NCBI GenBank assembly: GCA_902810075.1
Contig: LR778135.1
Coordinates: 868,001-932,000, forward strand
Origin: Ruminococcaceae bacterium BL-6
GTDB taxonomy: Bacteria > Bacillota > Clostridia > Oscillospirales > Acutalibacteraceae
Direction: 5' to 3'
DNA: 64,000 nucleotides
Part shown: in pieces, positions 1 to 7,825 of the stretch
Layout of the letters: every line of letters begins with the position of its first letter
How positions within the stretch are numbered: the stretch's first letter is position 1
Notes under the pieces: generated by a model
The model's database searches: none
What the model saw: only the letters and a program-made list of their open reading frames with translations
What the model was told of the DNA's origin: nothing
Program-made: the position numbers and the translations under genes

Positions 1-312
1 TATCGCTGCGTATTTCAAAATCCACCGCCGCCGGATGCCGTGCCCACCTGCCAGCAGGCCGGCGTGCTTGGGGTGATGGGCGGCGTGATCGGAACCATAC
101 AGGCGGCGGAGGCGCTGAAATATCTGCTCGGGGTCGGGGAACTGCTCAACGGCAGCCTGCTCACCTATGACGCTTTAAAGATGAGCTTCCGCAAAATCAA
201 AATAACCCGGAACCGGGAATGCGCGGTTTGCGGGGAGCACCCCACCATCACCCGCCTGATCGATTATGAGAAGAAAGCATGCAGCTTTGACCCCGCTGCT
301 GCCAACACGTGA
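1..312 (+). CDS. ThiF/MoeB/HesA-family adenylyltransferase, C-terminal part
   Basis: The frame is open from the first base, so the N-terminus with the nucleotide-binding loop lies outside the window. The visible end has the usual C-terminal features of E1-like sulfur-carrier activating enzymes: a PTCQQAGVLGVMGG segment followed by a helix (GTIQAAEALKYLLG), and a late CAVCG motif of the zinc-binding type. Family members adenylate the C-terminal glycine of a ThiS/MoaD-like carrier. The next gene encodes such a carrier 28 bp downstream, which supports the pairing. Whether the pair serves thiamine, molybdopterin or cysteine/homocysteine synthesis cannot be decided from this fragment. Confidence 0.85.
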   Translation, partial: YRCVFQNPPPPDAVPTCQQAGVLGVMGGVIGTIQAAEALKYLLGVGELLNGSLLTYDALKMSFRKIKITRNRECAVCGEHPTITRLIDYEKKACSFDPAAANT

Positions 313-340
313 CCGATGGAGAAAAGTAAGGAGCTTGACT

Positions 341-547
341 ATGACAATCACGATTAACGGAAAGCAGAACAATTTCGAAAAAGAGATGACCGTTCAGGAG
401 CTGCTGTCGAAAGCGGAAGTGGAGATGCAGGAGTATGTGACGGTTCAGCTGAATGACGAGATTCTCAGCCGGAAGGACTTTGACAAAATCACGGTCCATG
501 ACAACGATCGTGTGGAATTTCTTTATTACATGGGCGGCGGAAAATAA
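341..547 (+). CDS. thiS: ThiS/MoaD-like sulfur carrier protein
   Basis: A 68-residue ubiquitin-fold carrier: it opens MTITINGKQ and ends YYMGGGK. An ATG with GGAG about 8 bases upstream was chosen over earlier in-frame codons. ThiS proteins carry sulfur as a thiocarboxylate on a C-terminal Gly-Gly, activated by the ThiF-type partner encoded just upstream. The end is unusual because a third Gly and a Lys follow the Gly-Gly. Related carriers with residues beyond Gly-Gly (CysO/HcyS/QbsE types) are trimmed by a JAMM peptidase first. A strong terminator follows, so this closes the operon. The ThiS symbol is by family only; a role in cysteine or homocysteine synthesis is possible. Confidence 0.75.
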   Translation: MTITINGKQNNFEKEMTVQELLSKAEVEMQEYVTVQLNDEILSRKDFDKITVHDNDRVEFLYYMGGGK

Positions 548-568
548 AGGCGCATGAATACGAATAAA

Positions 569-614
569 GGGGATCGTCCGTTCCGGCAGACACCGGAACG
601 GACGATCCCCTTTT
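569..614 (+). terminator. Intrinsic terminator after the ThiS-like gene
   Basis: A perfect 18-bp stem (569-586 with 593-610) with a 6-base loop is followed by TTTT. It lies 21 bp after the stop codon. Confidence 0.9.
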
Positions 615-666
615 CGGAATACGGGAAACGCGGCTTCCGGCAGGGCTTTCCCCCGGTTCGTCCCTA

Positions 667-1511
667 GAGTGTGTATGCAAACCATCAAGATAACCAAAGC
701 AGAGCTGCGGCAAGGAGAGTAACAGCAAGAAAAGAGGCCGCTCGCTTCTCGTATCTTGTTGCAAAACGGCGATGGTTCTTGAGTTTCAAGAATAAATTTT
801 CGACCAAATGCCGTTCATTGTAAATGAGCCGGTCAATAGTTCGCGGGTGCTTCGCGATAACACGGCTGGGAATTACAACCATACCGCCGCGTTTTTCAAT
901 CCAGCGAACAAATTTATCGCTGTCATAGCCTTTATCAGCAAGAATCAGTTTGCCCCGCAAATCAAATGGTTCCAGTAAGGTTTTCGCAAGACAAATATCG
1001 TTACGGTTTCCACTCGAGAGAATAAACCGCAAAGGGTTTCCAAGACCGTCAACCACAGCATGGACCTTCGTAGTCAGTCCACCCCGGCTTCGTCCGGTTT
1101 CCTCTTCGTGGAGCCCTTTTTTAAACCGCTGCCGTGCTGGTGCACCTTAATGGTAGTGCTGTCCAGCATGAGTGCGGTTTCGTCCACAATATCCTGCTCA
1201 ACAAGAGCGGTAAACAGTTTTTCCCAAACTCCTTGTTGTGTCCATCGGCGAAATCGGCTATAGACACTGCTCCACGACCCAAAACGTTCCGGCAAGTCTC
1301 TCCACGGAATCCCAGTGTTTAGCCAATAAATTATGCCATTGAGCATTAACCGGTTGTCTTTTGCCGGTCGGCCTCCCTGCGGTTTCTTTTCCAGTGGCAG
1401 CAATTTCTTAATTTTATTCCATTGTTCTTCGCTTAACTCATGTCGTCTCATGTCTTTAATTTTACCATATTATGCACTTTTACTACAACCTTTAGGTTTG
1501 CATACACGCTC
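667..1511 (-). mobile_element. IS5-family insertion sequence (IS427-like group)
   Basis: An 845-bp element bounded by 17-bp inverted repeats (GAGTGTGTATGCAAACC at the left, one mismatch at the right) and flanked by TA on both sides (665-666 and 1512-1513). TA duplication and two overlapping transposase frames are typical of the IS427 group of IS5. The element sits between the ThiS-like gene and cotJA, appears complete, and interrupts no recognisable gene. Confidence 0.9.
685..1451 (-). CDS. IS5-family DDE transposase, two frames joined by -1 frameshift
   Basis: Frame 1 (1451 down to 1074) encodes the N-terminal DUF4096-like part (MRRHELSEEQWNKI, GGRPAKDNR, GIPWRDLPERFG) and the first catalytic Asp in MLDSTTIKVHQHG. 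Frame 2 (down to 685) encodes the rest, with GRSRGGLTTKVHAVVD, the second Asp in LILADKGYDSD and the Glu in HLVENLFLKLKNHRR. The frames overlap at an A6G run (1116-1122 on the other strand). A -1 slip there joins LKKG to LHEEETGRSRGG. This is the usual expression route for the group. No internal stop is seen in either frame, so the transposase is probably functional. Confidence 0.88.
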
Positions 1512-1677
1512 TAGGATGCCCGCCCCTGCGATGAAAAATATTTGAAAAAGCTCTCCCGTTTGCGGTGAATCCTTTTCGTTTTGGCCGAACCGATTCACTT
1601 GGATTCTTCTGACGGCATATTCTGATATATGGGATAAGCTTTTTCAGAAAGAGAAAGAAAGGAGAATAAGAACAGCT

Positions 1678-2202
1678 ATGAAAACAAATACAGGCGGTCA
1701 GTGGGTGGAAAGCCAAAAGGCAGGCGGCCAGCCGGTAGAAAGCCAAAAGGCAGGCGGCCAGTCGGTGGAAAGCCAAAAGACAGGCGGCCAGTCGGTGGGA
1801 AACCAGAATACAGGCGGCCAGTCGATGGAAAGCCAGAAGACAGGCGGCCAGTGGGTGGAAAGCCAAAAGACAGGCGGCCAGTGGGTGGAAAGCCAAAAGA
1901 CAGGTGGTCAGTCGATGGAAAGCCAAAAGACAGGTGGTCAGTCGGTAGAAAGCCAAAAGGCAGGCGGCCAGTCGATGGAAAGCCAGAAGACAGGCGGTCA
2001 GTCGGTGGAAAGCCGAAAGACGGACACGTGTGATATGACGATAGAAGTCAGTCCGCTGCCGAAAAATCCTGTGGTGGGGATGGCGTATGTGCCGTTCCAG
2101 CAGTTCGGCGCTTTGTATTCCGCGGAGAAAGGGTTTTCCGCGGGTACGGTTTTCCCCGATTTGGATAAACCATTCCTCGGAAAAAGAGGTGTATCCAAAT
2201 GA
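1678..2202 (+). CDS. cotJA: CotJA spore coat-associated protein with repeat-rich N-terminus
   Basis: The C-terminal half (about residues 116-174) has the CotJA pattern: MAYVPFQQFGALYSAEKGF, then AGTVFPDLDKPFLG. CotJB and the start of CotJC follow, confirming the operon. CotJ proteins are mother-cell products placed in the spore coat. Residues 6-115 are eleven 10-residue repeats of the form GGQ-x-x-ESQK-T/A, an extension absent from ordinary CotJA of roughly 70-80 residues. The ribosome site AAGGAG lies 13 bases before the ATG, a long spacing. The stop overlaps the cotJB start. Confidence 0.85.
   Translation: MKTNTGGQWVESQKAGGQPVESQKAGGQSVESQKTGGQSVGNQNTGGQSMESQKTGGQWVESQKTGGQWVESQKTGGQSMESQKTGGQSVESQKAGGQSMESQKTGGQSVESRKTDTCDMTIEVSPLPKNPVVGMAYVPFQQFGALYSAEKGFSAGTVFPDLDKPFLGKRGVSK
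1693..2022 (+). repeat. 30-bp minisatellite inside cotJA, 11 units
   Basis: Eleven tandem in-frame 30-bp units encode GGQ[SWP][VM]ESQK[TA]. Units differ at a few positions (SV, SM, WV, PV; one has GNQN), which is typical of slippage-prone coding repeats. The antisense strand also stays open, which explains a spurious long reverse frame here. Confidence 0.95.
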
Positions 2203-2459
2203 GTGAGCAGGAAAAGCTGATGCGGCAGATCAACGCATACCGGTTTATGGCCTGGGAACTCCACATTTTTTTGGATACCCATCCGAATAACTGCGAGGCC
2301 GCAAAGAAACTTGCGGAAATCCGTGTCAAGGTCGACGGCCTGGTACGGAAATACGAAGACACTTACGGCCCTATGGGCGAGACCAGCAATCAGACGAGCC
2401 GCTGGGCATGGATCACCGGCCCGTGGCCGTGGGAAATTGAAGAGGAGGGTGACAATTAA
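2199..2459 (+). CDS. cotJB: CotJB spore coat protein
   Basis: An 86-residue protein with typical CotJB features: an early helical segment (QINAYRFMAWELHIFLDTHPNN), a central KYEDTYGP motif and a C-terminal Trp-rich end (RWAWITGPWPWE). It overlaps cotJA by four bases and its stop overlaps the cotJC start (TAATG), so the three genes are translationally coupled. CotJB is a small inner-coat or cortex-coat component that acts with CotJA and CotJC. Confidence 0.92.
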   Translation: MSEQEKLMRQINAYRFMAWELHIFLDTHPNNCEAAKKLAEIRVKVDGLVRKYEDTYGPMGETSNQTSRWAWITGPWPWEIEEEGDN

Positions 2460-2572
2460 TGTGGGTGTATGAAAAGAGGCTGCAGTATCCGGTCAAGATC
2501 AAAAATCCCAACGCGGCCCTCGCAAAAATCATTATCGCGCAGTACGGCGGGCCGAACATCAATAGCCTATAG
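2459..2572 (+). CDS. cotJC: cotJC segment 1 of 3 (codons 1-33), then element-encoded tail
   Basis: The reading frame starts as a normal CotJC manganese catalase (MWVYEKRLQYPVKIKN... AQYGGPN) for 33 codons, then leaves the family after AAC at 2557 and stops four codons later (INSL). The break coincides with a 19-bp sequence repeated exactly at 17188-17206, where CotJC resumes with GELGASLRYLSQRY. As it stands this segment makes only a 37-residue peptide without any metal ligand. The ATG overlaps the cotJB stop. Joined to segments 2 and 3 it gives 202 residues, the usual length for clostridial CotJC. Confidence 0.93.
   Translation: MWVYEKRLQYPVKIKNPNAALAKIIIAQYGGPNINSL
2539..2557 (+). repeat. 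Left attachment core of element 1
   Basis: The 19-bp sequence GCAGTACGGCGGGCCGAAC lies in cotJC codons 27-33 and is repeated in the same orientation at 17188-17206. Bases on either side differ between copies (C/T before, A/G after). It is the crossover region inferred for excision of element 1; recombination between the copies would remove 14,649 bp. Confidence 0.92.
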
Positions 2573-2714
2573 TATATTTTATTTTGCGGATGTATCCTGA
2601 AAGCAATAATTCTTTTATCGAATCAAACAGGAAAAAGATCCAAGAAGTTCAGAGTGCTTTTTCTTCATAAAAGTTATAAAAATGACAGAAAACAAATCTT
2701 TTTCCAGAAAACTA

Positions 2715-2743
2715 TTTACAAATGAAATTTATAGTGCTAATAT
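2715..2743 (+). promoter_or_regulatory. Candidate sigma-A promoter near the left end of element 1
   Basis: TTTACA, 17 bases, TAATAT. A transcript from about 2750 would end at the hairpin at 2840-2876 and would contain no convincing gene. Confidence 0.45.
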
Positions 2744-2749
2744 AACTTC

Positions 2750-2876
2750 ATATAAAGATATAGTTACTTATGGTCGGAATTCGATTTCTTCAAAGCATTT
2801 TGTATTAAAGATGCTGTTTAAAAATTTCATAAGTGTTCAAAGGCGGACAGGAATGATTTTCCTGTCCGCCTTTTCC
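2750..2876 (+). ncRNA. Candidate small RNA of element 1
   Basis: The 510 bp between the cotJC stub and the kinase gene are AT-rich. They hold a promoter-like pair (2715-2743) followed about 90 bases later by a perfect terminator hairpin. An 81-residue frame across this stretch runs through the hairpin, lacks a good ribosome site and resembles nothing I know, so a short non-coding transcript of about 125 nt is the better reading. Function unknown. Confidence 0.35.
2840..2876 (+). terminator. Intrinsic terminator in left part of element 1
   Basis: A stem AAGGCGGACAGGAA pairs with TTTCCTGTCCGCCTT around a short loop and is followed by a T-rich run. Confidence 0.75.
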
Positions 2877-2993
2877 TTTGATTACAGTCCGCATCATCCC
2901 AAGATAAATTGTCTTAATCGCTTATAAATCAGTGAAAAGAATCAGTAATTTTCTCTGATAAGGATAAAAAATAGATATTTTTCTGAAATTGGG

Positions 2994-3022
2994 TTGACAA
3001 ATTCTCGCTAAATAACTAATAT
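2994..3022 (+). promoter_or_regulatory. Promoter of the fructosamine operon
   Basis: TTGACA (2994-2999), 17 bases, TAATAT (3017-3022), about 60 bp before the kinase start. This is the only strong promoter seen ahead of the run of same-strand genes from 3082. Confidence 0.7.
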
Positions 3023-3032
3023 AAGTTTATAT
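3019..3032. promoter_or_regulatory. Candidate GntR/FrlR operator
   Basis: A perfect inverted repeat ATATAA-GT-TTATAT overlaps the -10 box of the operon promoter. A GntR/HutC-type repressor gene lies at the other end of the same gene run, so this is a natural repressor site; assignment by position only. Confidence 0.5.
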
Positions 3033-3081
3033 AAGTGAATAGAATCTATTAAATCAGGTGGCAGACGGAGGGAGAGATATC

Positions 3082-3945
3082 GTGATTCGTGTGATTGGAA
3101 TCGGGGATAATGTCTGTGACAAATACCGTCATCTCAATCGGATGTTCCCCGGGGGACAAGCCCTGAACTTTGCGGTATATTGCAAAAAGAAGGGCAATGA
3201 TGCCGCATACCTCGGGGTGTTTGGAAATGATCCCGTAGCGGATCATTTAAAGAAAACCCTGTCGGAATTGAAGATCGACTTTTCCCATTCCAGATATTTT
3301 ACGGGAGAAAACGGGTATGCGGTGGTTGACCTGAAAGGCGGGGAAAGAGTTTTTATCACGAGCAACAAAGGCGGCGTTTTAAGGGAGCATCCTCTTGTGC
3401 TGAATGAACAGGACCTTTCTTATGTGTCGCAGTTCGATCTGATCCACACCAGCAATAACAGCTACATAGATTCCGAGCTGCCGAAGTTTTCCCGCCTGGA
3501 TAATCTTTTATCCTACGATTTTTCCAAAACGTGGAAGGACGAAGAGCGGACCAGGAATACCTGCCGGTGGATTGATTTTGGGTTCCTCTCCTGCTCGGGG
3601 CTTTCTGAAGAAGAAGTGAGGGCACAGCTGAAGAAAATCCACGACTGGGGCTGCGGGGTGACGGTTGCCACGATGGGCAGCCGGGGGGCGGCGGCCTTTG
3701 ACGGAAGCGATTATTATTCCGTAAAGCCGAAACCGGTGGAGCCGGTTGATACCCTTGGTGCGGGTGATTCCTTTGCCGCCGGTTTCCTGATGCGGTACGT
3801 GGAAGATATCTCCCTGAAAAAAATGGAGAGGGGCACGGCGGAATATCGAAGAAGAATGGCTCTGGCCTTGAGAGAAGCCGCCGATCTTTCGGCGGAAACC
3901 TGTATGCGGCAGGGAGCGTTTGGATGCGGCACCGAATTGGTTTGA
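3082..3945 (+). CDS. frlD: PfkB-family fructosamine 6-kinase (FrlD-like)
   Basis: A 287-residue ribokinase-family sugar kinase. The N-terminus (IGIGDNVCDKYRHLNRMFPGGQALNFAVYCKKKG) closely follows E. coli FrlD, and the PfkB signature DTLGAGDSFAAGF is near residue 229. FrlD phosphorylates fructoselysine on the sugar C6. A GTG at 3082 is chosen because GGAGGGAG lies 8 bases upstream; an earlier GTG at 3058 has no site. A SIS-domain FrlB homologue and a GntR regulator in the same island support a role in Amadori-product breakdown. The amino acid moiety is not known. Confidence 0.8.
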   Translation: MIRVIGIGDNVCDKYRHLNRMFPGGQALNFAVYCKKKGNDAAYLGVFGNDPVADHLKKTLSELKIDFSHSRYFTGENGYAVVDLKGGERVFITSNKGGVLREHPLVLNEQDLSYVSQFDLIHTSNNSYIDSELPKFSRLDNLLSYDFSKTWKDEERTRNTCRWIDFGFLSCSGLSEEEVRAQLKKIHDWGCGVTVATMGSRGAAAFDGSDYYSVKPKPVEPVDTLGAGDSFAAGFLMRYVEDISLKKMERGTAEYRRRMALALREAADLSAETCMRQGAFGCGTELV

Positions 3946-4009
3946 ATGATTTCATCCAAAAATCATTTTCATAAAATTTACACTCCAAATTTTACAAGAG
4001 GTGACAAGC

Positions 4010-6079
4010 ATGGGATACATGATAGGGGTAGATGTCGGCGGAACATTTACGGATTTTTCCATATTTGATTCCATAACAAAAAGGCTGTTCCATTTCAAGC
4101 AAAGCTCTACTCCGGAAGATCCTTCCAGATCTATCGTAAGCGGAATCCTACATATTTTAGAGAGCGAAAAAATCGATCCGAAGGAAGTGGAGTACCTTGC
4201 ACACGGGACAACGGTCGCAACCAATGCGCTGATTGAGAAGAAAGGTGCGCGCATGGGGCTGATTACCACAAAGGGCTTTAAGGACCTGATGGAAATCGGT
4301 AATCAGAAACGCCCTTCCCTTTATGATCTGCTCAAACCGAAGCCGGAAAGCCTGATCCCACCGGGATTGAAATGCGAGGTGGAGGAAAGGCTTCTGCACG
4401 ACGGCTCGGTCAAAACTCCACTGAATGAAGAGGATGTCCGCCGGGTCGTCCGGTACCTGAAAAAGCAGAATGTCACGACCATCGCCGTATGTACCCTGTT
4501 CTCCTTTATCAATCCGGCGCATGAAAGGCGCATAAAAGAGATTATCGCAGAGGAATACCCCGAAGCATATGTTTCCATCTCCAGCGATTTAGTCAGCGAA
4601 TTCCGCGAATATTCCAGAATGAGCACGACGGTATTGAACGCCTATCTGGGGCCTGTGATGAAAAAATATGTGGAGAATTTTCAGAACAGCGTTCTGGAAG
4701 CGGGCATCACGGTTCCCCCTTATGTCACCCAGTCGAACGGTTCCATCATCTCTATTTCCGAAACGGTGGAATGCCCGATCAAAACGGCGGTGTCTGGCCC
4801 GAGCGCCGGCGTCATCGGGGCCACCCACATCGGCAGGCAGTGCGGTATCGATAAAATTATCACCTTCGATATGGGCGGAACCAGCGCCGATATCAGCCTG
4901 ATCAAAGACGGCGTGGCACAGGTTTCCTATGAAAGAATGGTGGAAGGATATCCGGCGAGAATTCCCATGATCGATATTATCACGGTAGGCGCGGGCGGCG
5001 GCTCCATTTCTGCCATTGACGAGGGCGGTGCATTGAAGGTGGGCCCCAAAAGCGCAGGCGCTGTCCCCGGCCCGGCGTGCTATATGCGCGGCGGGACAAA
5101 ACCGACGGTCACGGATGCCAATATCGTGCTTGGAAAATTAAACCAACATAAAATCCTGGGCGGGCGTATGGATGTCGATCTGGAATTGGCCGAAGATGCA
5201 ATCCGCAGGGAAATCTGCGGAAAATCCGCTTTAAGTGTGGAAGACGCCGCCGCGGGAATTATTTCGGTGGTCAACTCCAACATGGTCCGCGCCATTCGGG
5301 TCGTTTCGGTAGAACGCGGATATGACGCCCGCGAGTTCACCCTGATGGCGTTCGGTGGGGCGGGCCCGCTGCATGCGTGCGAGGTGGCAAAAGAGCTTGG
5401 CATCACCAAAGTGCTGCTGCCCCCGGCGCCGGGTACGCTTTGCTCGCTGGGCCTGCTGATGGCGGATACCCGGTTCGATCTGAGCCAGTCCGACATCATG
5501 ATCGCCGAACCCGCCAATTTGCCCAAAATGAACCGCCTTTTTGACGCGATGGTCGCGGAAGGCAGCCGCATGCTGGAGCGGGAGGAAATCCCGCCCGAGG
5601 AAAGAAGTTATGTCTATTCGGTGGACTGCCGGTACGAACGCCAGAATTATGAAATTACCGTTGAAATCCCGGTCGGGGAAATCACGCAGAGTGTGCTGAA
5701 CTGGATGATGGAAAAGTTCCATCAGGAGCATGAGCGTTCTTACGGTTACTGTGACCGCAATAAAAAAATCCAGATGGTCAACTATCGCGTTGGTGCGGTC
5801 GGCACTATTGAAAAGCCGGACCTTCACGCGCAGAAGCCGGAGGCCGATCCGGTTCCGCCGGAACCGTTTGAAATCCGCAGGGTGCGTTTTGAGGATCATC
5901 CCGACTATATCACCACCAAAATTTATCACAGGGAGGATATCCCCTGCGGCTGTACAATAAACGGGCCCGCGATTATCGAGCAGATGGATTCCACTTCTGT
6001 CATTCCGCCGAAGTGGAAAGCCTATAACGACCCATACCTGAATCTGATCGTCACTTACCATGGGGGTGAAAAAGCATGA
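4010..6079 (+). CDS. hyuA: Hydantoinase/oxoprolinase subunit A
   Basis: A 689-residue HyuA family protein with the ATPase-fold motif GVDVGGTFTDFS at the N-terminus, AHGTTVATNALIEKKG near residue 65, and the central FDMGGTSADISL and GAGGGSI motifs. Family members with HyuB hydrolyse cyclic amides such as hydantoins or 5-oxoproline using ATP. The start is the ATG six bases after AGAGGTG; an in-frame GTG at 4001 lies inside that site. It overlaps hyuB by four bases. Placement between a fructosamine kinase and a peptide-type transporter suggests that it opens a lactam form of the Amadori substrate (inference). Confidence 0.88.
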   Translation: MGYMIGVDVGGTFTDFSIFDSITKRLFHFKQSSTPEDPSRSIVSGILHILESEKIDPKEVEYLAHGTTVATNALIEKKGARMGLITTKGFKDLMEIGNQKRPSLYDLLKPKPESLIPPGLKCEVEERLLHDGSVKTPLNEEDVRRVVRYLKKQNVTTIAVCTLFSFINPAHERRIKEIIAEEYPEAYVSISSDLVSEFREYSRMSTTVLNAYLGPVMKKYVENFQNSVLEAGITVPPYVTQSNGSIISISETVECPIKTAVSGPSAGVIGATHIGRQCGIDKIITFDMGGTSADISLIKDGVAQVSYERMVEGYPARIPMIDIITVGAGGGSISAIDEGGALKVGPKSAGAVPGPACYMRGGTKPTVTDANIVLGKLNQHKILGGRMDVDLELAEDAIRREICGKSALSVEDAAAGIISVVNSNMVRAIRVVSVERGYDAREFTLMAFGGAGPLHACEVAKELGITKVLLPPAPGTLCSLGLLMADTRFDLSQSDIMIAEPANLPKMNRLFDAMVAEGSRMLEREEIPPEERSYVYSVDCRYERQNYEITVEIPVGEITQSVLNWMMEKFHQEHERSYGYCDRNKKIQMVNYRVGAVGTIEKPDLHAQKPEADPVPPEPFEIRRVRFEDHPDYITTKIYHREDIPCGCTINGPAIIEQMDSTSVIPPKWKAYNDPYLNLIVTYHGGEKA

Positions 6080-7821
6080 ACAAAAAGGTTGATGCGGTAA
6101 CGGTGGAAATTGTCGGAAACCTGCTGTTATCCATTGCGGAAGAGACCGGATTCACGATCATCCGAAGCGCTTATTCCACCAACATCAAGGAGCGCCGGGA
6201 TATTTCCACCGCGGTGTTCGACCCCGATGGCAACATGGTGGCACAGGCGGAGCACGTTGCAATGCACCTGGGCTCCCTGCTCGGAATCGTTCACGAAGTC
6301 TATAAGCATTTTGAATGCAGTCAGATCAAAGACGGCGATATGTTTATCGGAAACGACCCCTATAACGGCGGCGGAACCCATCTGCCGGACATCACGGTGG
6401 TTGCTCCGGTGTTTGCAGGGGAAAAGCTGATCGGCTGGGTGGCAAATCTGGCGCATCACAGCGATGTGGGCGGCAAAGTGCCCGGCTCCACCTCCGGGGA
6501 TGCAGTCAGCATTTTCCAGGAAGGCACAAAGATCCCTCTGGTAAGGATCTGCAGCGGCGGCGAAGTCTGCCGCGATATCGTCGAGATCATCATGACGAAC
6601 AGCCGAATCCCCAACGAGCGCTATGGAGATCTGCAGGCACAGGTCGCGGCAAACCGTGTCGGGATCCGCCGCATGCTGGATGCCTATCAGCGCTACGGGG
6701 ACACTCTGATCGACAGCATGCGTCAGCTGCAGGATTATGCGGAACGGAAGCTGAAGGCGGGGATTGAAAAGCTGCCGGATGGGGTTTACCGTTTTACCGA
6801 TTATATGGATGACGCCGGCATTGCCAATCCCGACCCGCTGAAGATCAGCGTGGCGATTACGGTCAGGGGCGACAGCATGGTGTTGGATTTCGCGGGAACG
6901 GCAAAGCAGGTTCCCGGCCCCATCAACGTGACCTACAACGGGCTTCTGGCGACCGTATTCTATTCGCTGAAGGCTTTGATCGACCCGACTGTGCCCTCAA
7001 ACGCCGGCATTTATCGGGCGTTCCAGGTAGTCTGCGAAAGAGGTCTGCTGATCAATGCAGAAAACCCCGCCCCCGTGGGCGAGCGGATCGATACCTGCCA
7101 GCGCGTGGCGGATGTGATTTTCGGTGCGCTGGCCCCGGCTGTACCGGGCCGGGCGATTGCCTGCTGCAACAGTTCCGTCACTTCGGCGATTTTTTCCAGC
7201 GTGGATCCGAACGACAAGGACAGATTCTTCGTCTATCTGGAGGTCGTTGCGGGCGGCTCGGGCGCGAGCCGGGACGCGGATGGCCTGAGCGGTGTGCAGG
7301 TACATATGACGAATACCTCGAACCTGCCGGTGGAAGCGCTGGAAATGGAATTCCCGCTGGTGGTGGTGAAGAAATACGCGCTGAGAAGGGACAGCGGCGG
7401 CGCCGGAAGAAACCGTGGCGGATTGGGAATCGTCCGGGAATTTGAAATCATGTATGACGGCGTTTCCTACACCGGCCTCGGGGACCGCCAGAAGATTCCG
7501 CCGTGGGGTCTGGAAGGCGGACTTGCGGGTGCGGGCGGTGCTTATTATCTGATAAAGCCCGATGGAAGCAGGAAAAGGCTCCCTTCCAAATGCACTGACA
7601 TCCCGCTGCGGAAAGGGGATGTGATCAGCGTGCGCACCCCGGGCTCCGGCGGCTACGGAGACCCTGAAACAAGAGAGGCGGAGCGTGTGCTGACCGACGT
7701 GATCGAAGAGAAGGTTTCCATTGAAAAAGCGGCGGAGCTTTACGGCATCTGCATTGTAAAAGAAGATGGAACCTATAGGATCGATAAGGCGAAAACAAGC
7801 CTTTTAAGAGAAAAGCGGTGA
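6076..7821 (+). CDS. hyuB: Hydantoinase/oxoprolinase subunit B
   Basis: A 581-residue HyuB family protein: SAYSTNIKERRDISTAVFD and HAMHLGSLLG-like segments at the N-terminus, the DPYNGGGTHLPDI motif near residue 95, and the C-terminal RDSGGAGRNRGGLG and TPGSGGYGDP motifs, all family hallmarks. It forms the catalytic partner of HyuA, to which it is coupled by an ATGA overlap. The oppD-type gene starts five bases after its stop, so transporter and enzyme are one operon. Confidence 0.9.
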   Translation: MNKKVDAVTVEIVGNLLLSIAEETGFTIIRSAYSTNIKERRDISTAVFDPDGNMVAQAEHVAMHLGSLLGIVHEVYKHFECSQIKDGDMFIGNDPYNGGGTHLPDITVVAPVFAGEKLIGWVANLAHHSDVGGKVPGSTSGDAVSIFQEGTKIPLVRICSGGEVCRDIVEIIMTNSRIPNERYGDLQAQVAANRVGIRRMLDAYQRYGDTLIDSMRQLQDYAERKLKAGIEKLPDGVYRFTDYMDDAGIANPDPLKISVAITVRGDSMVLDFAGTAKQVPGPINVTYNGLLATVFYSLKALIDPTVPSNAGIYRAFQVVCERGLLINAENPAPVGERIDTCQRVADVIFGALAPAVPGRAIACCNSSVTSAIFSSVDPNDKDRFFVYLEVVAGGSGASRDADGLSGVQVHMTNTSNLPVEALEMEFPLVVVKKYALRRDSGGAGRNRGGLGIVREFEIMYDGVSYTGLGDRQKIPPWGLEGGLAGAGGAYYLIKPDGSRKRLPSKCTDIPLRKGDVISVRTPGSGGYGDPETREAERVLTDVIEEKVSIEKAAELYGICIVKEDGTYRIDKAKTSLLREKR

Positions 7822-7825
7822 TTCT

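Noticed and set aside
1616..1623. CATATTCT as a sigma-E or sigma-K -10 box for cotJA
   Set aside because: Resembles the mother-cell -10 consensus, but no convincing -35 at the correct spacing; not listed as a promoter.
1492..1956. 154-residue repeat-rich frame on the reverse strand
   Set aside because: It is the antisense of the cotJA 30-bp repeats, which stay open in other frames.
1693..2022. CRISPR-like array
   Set aside because: Repeats are directly adjacent without spacers and keep the cotJA reading frame.
2682..2927. 81-residue frame at the left of element 1
   Set aside because: Runs through a perfect terminator hairpin, has no good ribosome site and no family resemblance.
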